From: Cloeon dipterum | Taxonomy: Eukaryota > Arthropoda > Insecta > Ephemeroptera > Baetidae | NCBI RefSeq assembly: GCF_949628265.1 | Contig: NC_088788.1 | Location: forward strand, 30,800,335-30,864,334 | Direction of reading: 5' to 3' | Length of the DNA: 64,000 nucleotides | In this document: piece after piece, positions 58,874 through 64,000 of the stretch | Layout: each line of letters starts with the position of its first letter | Position numbering within the stretch: the first letter of the stretch is position 1 | Program-made: the position numbers and the translations under genes | Notes under the pieces: generated by a model | What the model was told of the DNA's origin: nothing | Database searches by the model: none | The model's input: only the letters and a program-made list of their open reading frames with translations

Positions 58874-61800
58874 TTACTCTCCAGAAATATCCATCTCTGA
58901 GTTCTGCTGGGCTTGAGCTTTCTGCACCATGCAGGAGCGTGCCACCGACTCGAACAGCCTGAAACAGTTGAAAAATCCTGTTAGAGAATCAACTATGACC
59001 AAATATCAGCACTTGCTTCTCGATTTCTGGGGCGCAGTGGACGAACTCGTGGTTCCAGAACTTGTAGATCGGATTCTTGATGAGTTCAATGAAGGTGATC
59101 AGCAGGCCCCATGGATGAGGTCTGTTCACAATCAGCCGCTCCAGCAGCACTCGAGTGATCTGCTCCTGGATTGCTTCCGAGTTGGCTTCAGCAAACAGGT
59201 AGAGCAAGGTGCAGCTGAAATAGTGCGTGTGGCTGTTTGGATAGCGCAGTTGGTTGGCGATCGCGTTCAGGAAGAGATACCGTCCTAGGGAAGACAAAAT
59301 GCATTTGAACAGGCTTTGCTAAGGTTTATTGCTAACAAAATTTTGGTTTAACCTGAGGTAATGAAATAGTGCCATTTTGGTAAAATCCGATATATTTTAG
59401 CCTGAGTTTAGAAATAAATATCATTTTTTAGGCTTACCTTCAGTATCAAGGTCCACGGCCAAATTCTGGAATATGTCCATGTGGGCGGAGTGCGCGATAG
59501 TGGTCATATTGGGCTGCAGAGTCTTGGAGCGTATGTGCGCGATGGCCTGGGTCCCGACGTACAGCACCAGGGCGTTCATGAGCTTGATGTTGTACCTGAG
59601 ACCAGGCTCGTGGCTGATCTGCAGGTGGCCCCTGAGCTCTGAGAGGAAGGTGACCGGCGCCCTTGCCTTCAGGTAATTGTCCAAGTCCTTCTTGAAGGTG
59701 GCTGGCTGAATCAGAGAGGCTATATTGGAGAGCACCCTCGGCGCGTGGTTGATTTCCTGCAGCATGTCCACCTTCAGGTTGGGTGTGAACGGATCGGGCA
59801 GGCGCATGTTCCTCGGGAAGGCAGACAGAATAAGGTTCCTCATCTGTTGAGAGACAAATTCAGTTCAAGGCTCGACAGGACTGAAGAATCAACTGAAACC
59901 TACCTGAATGCAGTTGGGAGGAATGACGTCGCAGAAGCTGTAGTGGTAGTCGCAGAGGAACTCAGGGAAGTCGTGCAACAGCACTAGCAGCACGCGCAAT
60001 GTTCCCTTGTAGAAGAGCGCCACTGGCTTGGAAAGTTCCGCATTTCTCAGGAATGGAGCCAGGAATTTGAAAAGATCAATCAAGAGCTGCGCGTACATGC
60101 CCCAACCCTGAAAAAAGCGAACAATTGGTTTACCCTGCAAATTAAGAACAACGATTTAATTCGATTTTTTATTACTACAATATTAAACAATTAAATGAGT
60201 GATGACACACAAATTTAAAGTTTATTCTCCCAAGTTGATATTATTGAAACTGATAAAATAAATACTACAGAATGAAAACGGAATAAACTTCAAATACGCC
60301 ACAATTGACTCGTCTCATACACACTGTTGATAAGAATCTGATCAATGAGACAATGAGTGCACAAGTAGCATGGAAAATAACTTTTAACCAAGCCAAAAAG
60401 TTATTTGCTACTCTGCAGTTTTTTTCTGGTTTTATTTCAACTAGCACAGACCAACCCTGGTTAATGAAGTTAGTTAAATCAAAAGTGAATTTGACCATGC
60501 TCAATGTGAAACAACAAATAAATCAGATTTATAAAGAAAAAACAAGTGAAAAATTGCGCAAATCAAAAGAAGCGTCTCACACAAGTGAAAAATATCGTGG
60601 ACATTTTTGAGTAAAAGGGACAAACAATGAATGTGTGAGAGGAAAAAAGACAATCTCCTACCTTCTGCTGAGGGGTGATGGCTAGCATTCTGCCAATGAA
60701 AACCCTGTGTGACACCAGTTCTAGCCAGGCGTAGGCAAATGCAGGCGCGTGAGATGGCCTCAAGATGTGCAGAGTGTGGCAGAAAGCAGTGAGCACCTGG
60801 AAATTAATCACTTCGAGGACTGGCTCAGGTGTGTTGAGCTCAAGGAAGAGGATGATGAAGATTCGGTGGTAAGGCAATTGCTGGAACTCTGTGAGGTGCA
60901 CTTCATGGTCTTGAAGTAACACACCAGCCACAATGCCCAGCACCTGTAGACATCGAGTGTAATAGTTGTGATCGGCAGCTGAACGGTACGGAAGTACCTT
61001 GTTCAAAAGGTTCACTTTAGTGGCATTGTTAGAGGCATCACCAGAGTGTTTGACCAGCAACGCGATCAAGCGGACAAAAGCGTCAAGTGTGTGGAAACAC
61101 TTGGTTCGCACGAGAACAGGAGTGGAGCTGTTCTGGTCGGCGAGAGCGCGATAGCACAAGTCGACGCACATCTGAGTGCTCAAACGGAAAAATCTTGTGA
61201 TGAGGTCATCTGTCTTCAAGATTCCGTGGACATTCATCTGCAAGAAATTATTTGTAAAAGGGCTTGGGACGCAGTGATAATAAATTTTAAAATAATGAAC
61301 TATGCATAGACGTAATTTAGTTAGAGCTTGTAAAATAATGGTTCAAGTAATAACTTCAAGATATTTAATTAAAAGGTAAGTTTTTAGGGAGCAAAAAGAC
61401 ACTTACTTGATGCACAAAGACGCTGAAAGCTTTGGTGGGATCCCTGCTTGCTGAGGGCGAGTGGAAGATATTGACCCACTCCCTGAGCAGGTACTCGGTC
61501 TTCTCCAGCAGGCCCTGTGGGTCATCAAACTCACGCGCCTGCACAATTCCTGAGTGAATGTGTGATGTTGGGCCTCCCATGGCACGGTCTGAGAAGAGGT
61601 TGTGGTCTTGGTTCGCTCTGATGATCTCAATGAGACTATTTAATCCATCTGGCACCTGTCTGCCGGACATGCTGATCCTAAAGAGCGTCTCGATTGTGTT
61701 AAAAAGGTCGCTCTCTGCGACTGACACGTTTCGGTCATCGATCAAGAACAACTGCACAAGCGACATGCCAAAGGAGACGGCCAAAAAGTTGTTGCCGTTG

Positions 61801-63990
61801 TCCATGGCTTGGGCGATGCCGCTGTCCAGCAGGGCCAAGTTGAGAAGGTGCGAGTGCACCAGAACATTGACAATGTCCAGGTTGTAACGGACTTCTTCGC
61901 GGCCGTCCATGAGGCTCCTGGCCACTTGTTTGTTGGTGAACTGTATTCCAAAAGCTGCAGGGTCCTGCATAGCTTTTAGGCAGCACAGGTTGATGTCTCT
62001 GAATCGGTTGAGGGCTTCTTGCTCGATACCCTGGGCCTGAGTGCAGTCGTGCAGGTTCTCCAGCACTCTCTGCACCAAGGAGGCGGCAAAGGTCGGGTCG
62101 CGCGAGCTCCTCACAAGCATCATGGTTTCATGAAGTGAGTGCAGCTGGCTCACCAGAGTGTTGCTCAGCCCAGAGAAGGAAGTCTGGATCCACTGTTCCA
62201 GCTCAAGTCGGACCTTTTCAAACTGGGGGCCAAGAGGATCAACAGCTATTGGCTCTGTGCTTCTAGGTATGATTGCAGTGGCAACAGTTTCAGTTCCGAA
62301 GCTCTGTGAAATTTTAAATATATTGGGGTTTCAATCGTAAATTGTGGGAATGCAACTTCAGATAGGAAAATAAGTTACGCACCGGTGGGGGCATCATGAG
62401 AGCCTCTCGCTCTGGCAGCGGCTGGAAACCGGGTATGTTGCGAGCAAACTCTTCGTATACAGTCATTTGCTGAGGTGTGACCATTCCAACTTTGAGGCGG
62501 ATTTGCTCTGGCATCCTTTCAGCTTGGTACTTGAGAGCAAGTGAGTCGCAATACCGCCTACCTTCGTTTTGGGCAAGTTTGCGCATTTCAAGTTCCTAAA
62601 GTGAAATTTTTACAAGGGGGTTCGCAAAATTGCAGGCAAAAGCGGAATTCTTACGTTGGCTAGTCTTTTGTCGATTTCAATGATGGCCTTTTCAATGGCA
62701 GTTTTCTGTATGAACGCACAGGCAAGTTCAATGTTCTCTTGGGCAACCATGGTAGCAGTGTGATCTACAAGTTCTTTGTGACTTGCAGTGGCACTCTGAA
62801 AAGGACATTTAATATCAAATTTGTGTACAAAAATCAATTATACTTAAATGAACAAGCAATCATTGTTAATTTACTGATCAACAAATGTTTTTTTTGTAAA
62901 TTAGGCGAGCCTAAAACACAGCATTTCAAACAAATGTATATTCATAATGGGCTTAGAGCCACTGTCAATGACATCACATTTAGTCCCTTCCCCTCTGAGA
63001 TACATTCGCTTAAATTAACCTAAATGGTTTAGTTTTTGGAAGTCACTTACCAAAAGCTGAGTTCCAAACGCTGACTTCAAGTTACTGCAGATTGCCACAA
63101 GTAAGCTGTCTCTGCAGGTGATCATGGCCATTCCTGCTGTCAAGTTGCGAACCATGTGATGGGCAGCTGCACGCATTCGATCTGGGTCAGGATCAAGAGC
63201 AAAGTCCTAAAAAACGAAACATCAGCAATCAAATCTTTCGGACATTTACTCGTTTCAAACCTTTTTGATGATCTGCTCGCAAGTCGTGAGGGAAATCTTT
63301 ATTGACCTATCCAAGACAGGTGCCATCCATTCCTGAACAGCGCGCTCGATCGCACCTTTGATGTATTGCTTGAGAGAGGGTTGAGCTTGGAATAGAGGCA
63401 GAGGGGGCACCACAATGTGTGCCGTCAGCGCGGCAAAGTTGTTTGCTTGAATTTCGTGGTAGGCAAACCTTGGCTCAGGTGGACCAGACGGTAGAGCGGG
63501 CGTTGGGGTGCCGGCTGTGGCGACAATTCCAGTGCTGGTGGCTGCTGAGCTTGTGGCTGCCGCAGAAACCATCTGCTGAGGCATTTCCTCTGTCGTTGCT
63601 ACGGTTGGGGATTTTTCAGTTTTTCAGTTAATATTGTTTTAGATAAAATTTACTTGTGGGTGGCTGCGGTGCTGGAGCAGGAGCACTGGTCGGAATTGTG
63701 ACTACACTGCCTGTGGAAATCTGCGGCTCAGGCTTGGCTGGATGCGACAGTTGAATCTCCAGGGTGCGCAGTTTGTCTTGGTCTTTGAGATAGACCGTTG
63801 GCTTCAGGTCCTGCAAGTGATCACGTGAAATGGACAAATCAGAGCGTACCTTTCATCTCTTACGTAAACGTCAATGTTCAGGTTCTTGCATAGAACTTCA
63901 ATTTCAAACTTAAGGTTGAGTTTTAGGTCTTGCTCTTGGTGCAGTTCTGCTAGCACATTCATGAGGGCCATGGTCCATGGATTTGGTGGC
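58874..63990 (-). CDS. CNOT1: CCR4-NOT complex subunit 1 (CNOT1/Not1), C-terminal half, 5' part outside window
   Basis: Thirteen exons on the minus strand join in phase: 63990-63864 (phase 2 start), 63810-63654, 63598-63261, 63206-63051, 62795-62655, 62595-62383, 62303-61407, 61237-60998, 60943-60662, 60107-59904, 59843-59438, 59284-59017 and 58958-58874. They give 1,170 residues, about half of the human protein (2,376). CNOT1 is the scaffold of the CCR4-NOT deadenylase. In order: the end of the MIF4G domain that holds CAF1 ([20 protein letters not shown]); a Pro/Thr-rich linker; the CAF40-binding region ([40 protein letters not shown]); a connector; and the C-terminal Not1 superfamily domain that docks NOT2-NOT3 ([48 protein letters not shown]). 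The final intron uses a GC donor (GAGAA|GCAAGT). The C-terminal 15 residues are unlike human. Confidence 0.96.
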
Positions 63991-64000
63991 CTAAAAACCT

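Overview
The window looks like nuclear DNA of an arthropod, most likely an insect. Its genes carry many short spliceosomal introns (commonly 51-85 bp), AT-rich flanks and AATAAA signals. The deduced proteins are clear metazoan orthologues. Nothing bacterial, viral or organellar was seen, and I cannot fix the order or species. All gene models were built by hand from splice sites, reading phase and remembered family similarity.

Positions 1-33,232 hold one long gene on the + strand and its introns. It encodes a four-pass FAM189/ENTREP-type membrane protein with a PPxY motif. I resolve eleven coding exons (11,759-33,232). The first starts inside a codon, so the true N-terminus lies further upstream. 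The first 11.7 kb has no convincing gene and is probably 5' intron or regulatory DNA. The second resolved intron contains a 1.52-kb (AC)n array with a single interrupting base.

Positions 34,831-64,000 are gene-dense. In order: TRAX/TSNAX (+); a PBZ zinc-finger APLF-like protein (-, convergent with TRAX); ZFPL1 (+); a membrane-anchored short-chain dehydrogenase (-, convergent with ZFPL1); IFT70/TTC30 (-); Nup133 (+, divergent from IFT70, with a well-formed X-box between them); an unrecognised 96-residue single-pass membrane protein (+); two tandem RpS5 genes (+); and the C-terminal half of CNOT1 (-), which runs off the right edge.

Most of these are unrelated housekeeping genes: nucleic-acid processing, Golgi, steroid/retinoid-type redox, cilium, nuclear pore, ribosome and mRNA deadenylation. 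They do not form a pathway or cluster. The best observations are a sharp gene-conversion tract between the RpS5 copies, the X-box beside IFT70, the very long (AC)n array, two inferred GC-AG introns, an RGG-rich N-terminus on TRAX, an FHA-less PBZ protein with an acidic tail, and a hairpin-forming inverted repeat in TRAX intron 1. I did not find an undescribed multi-gene system.
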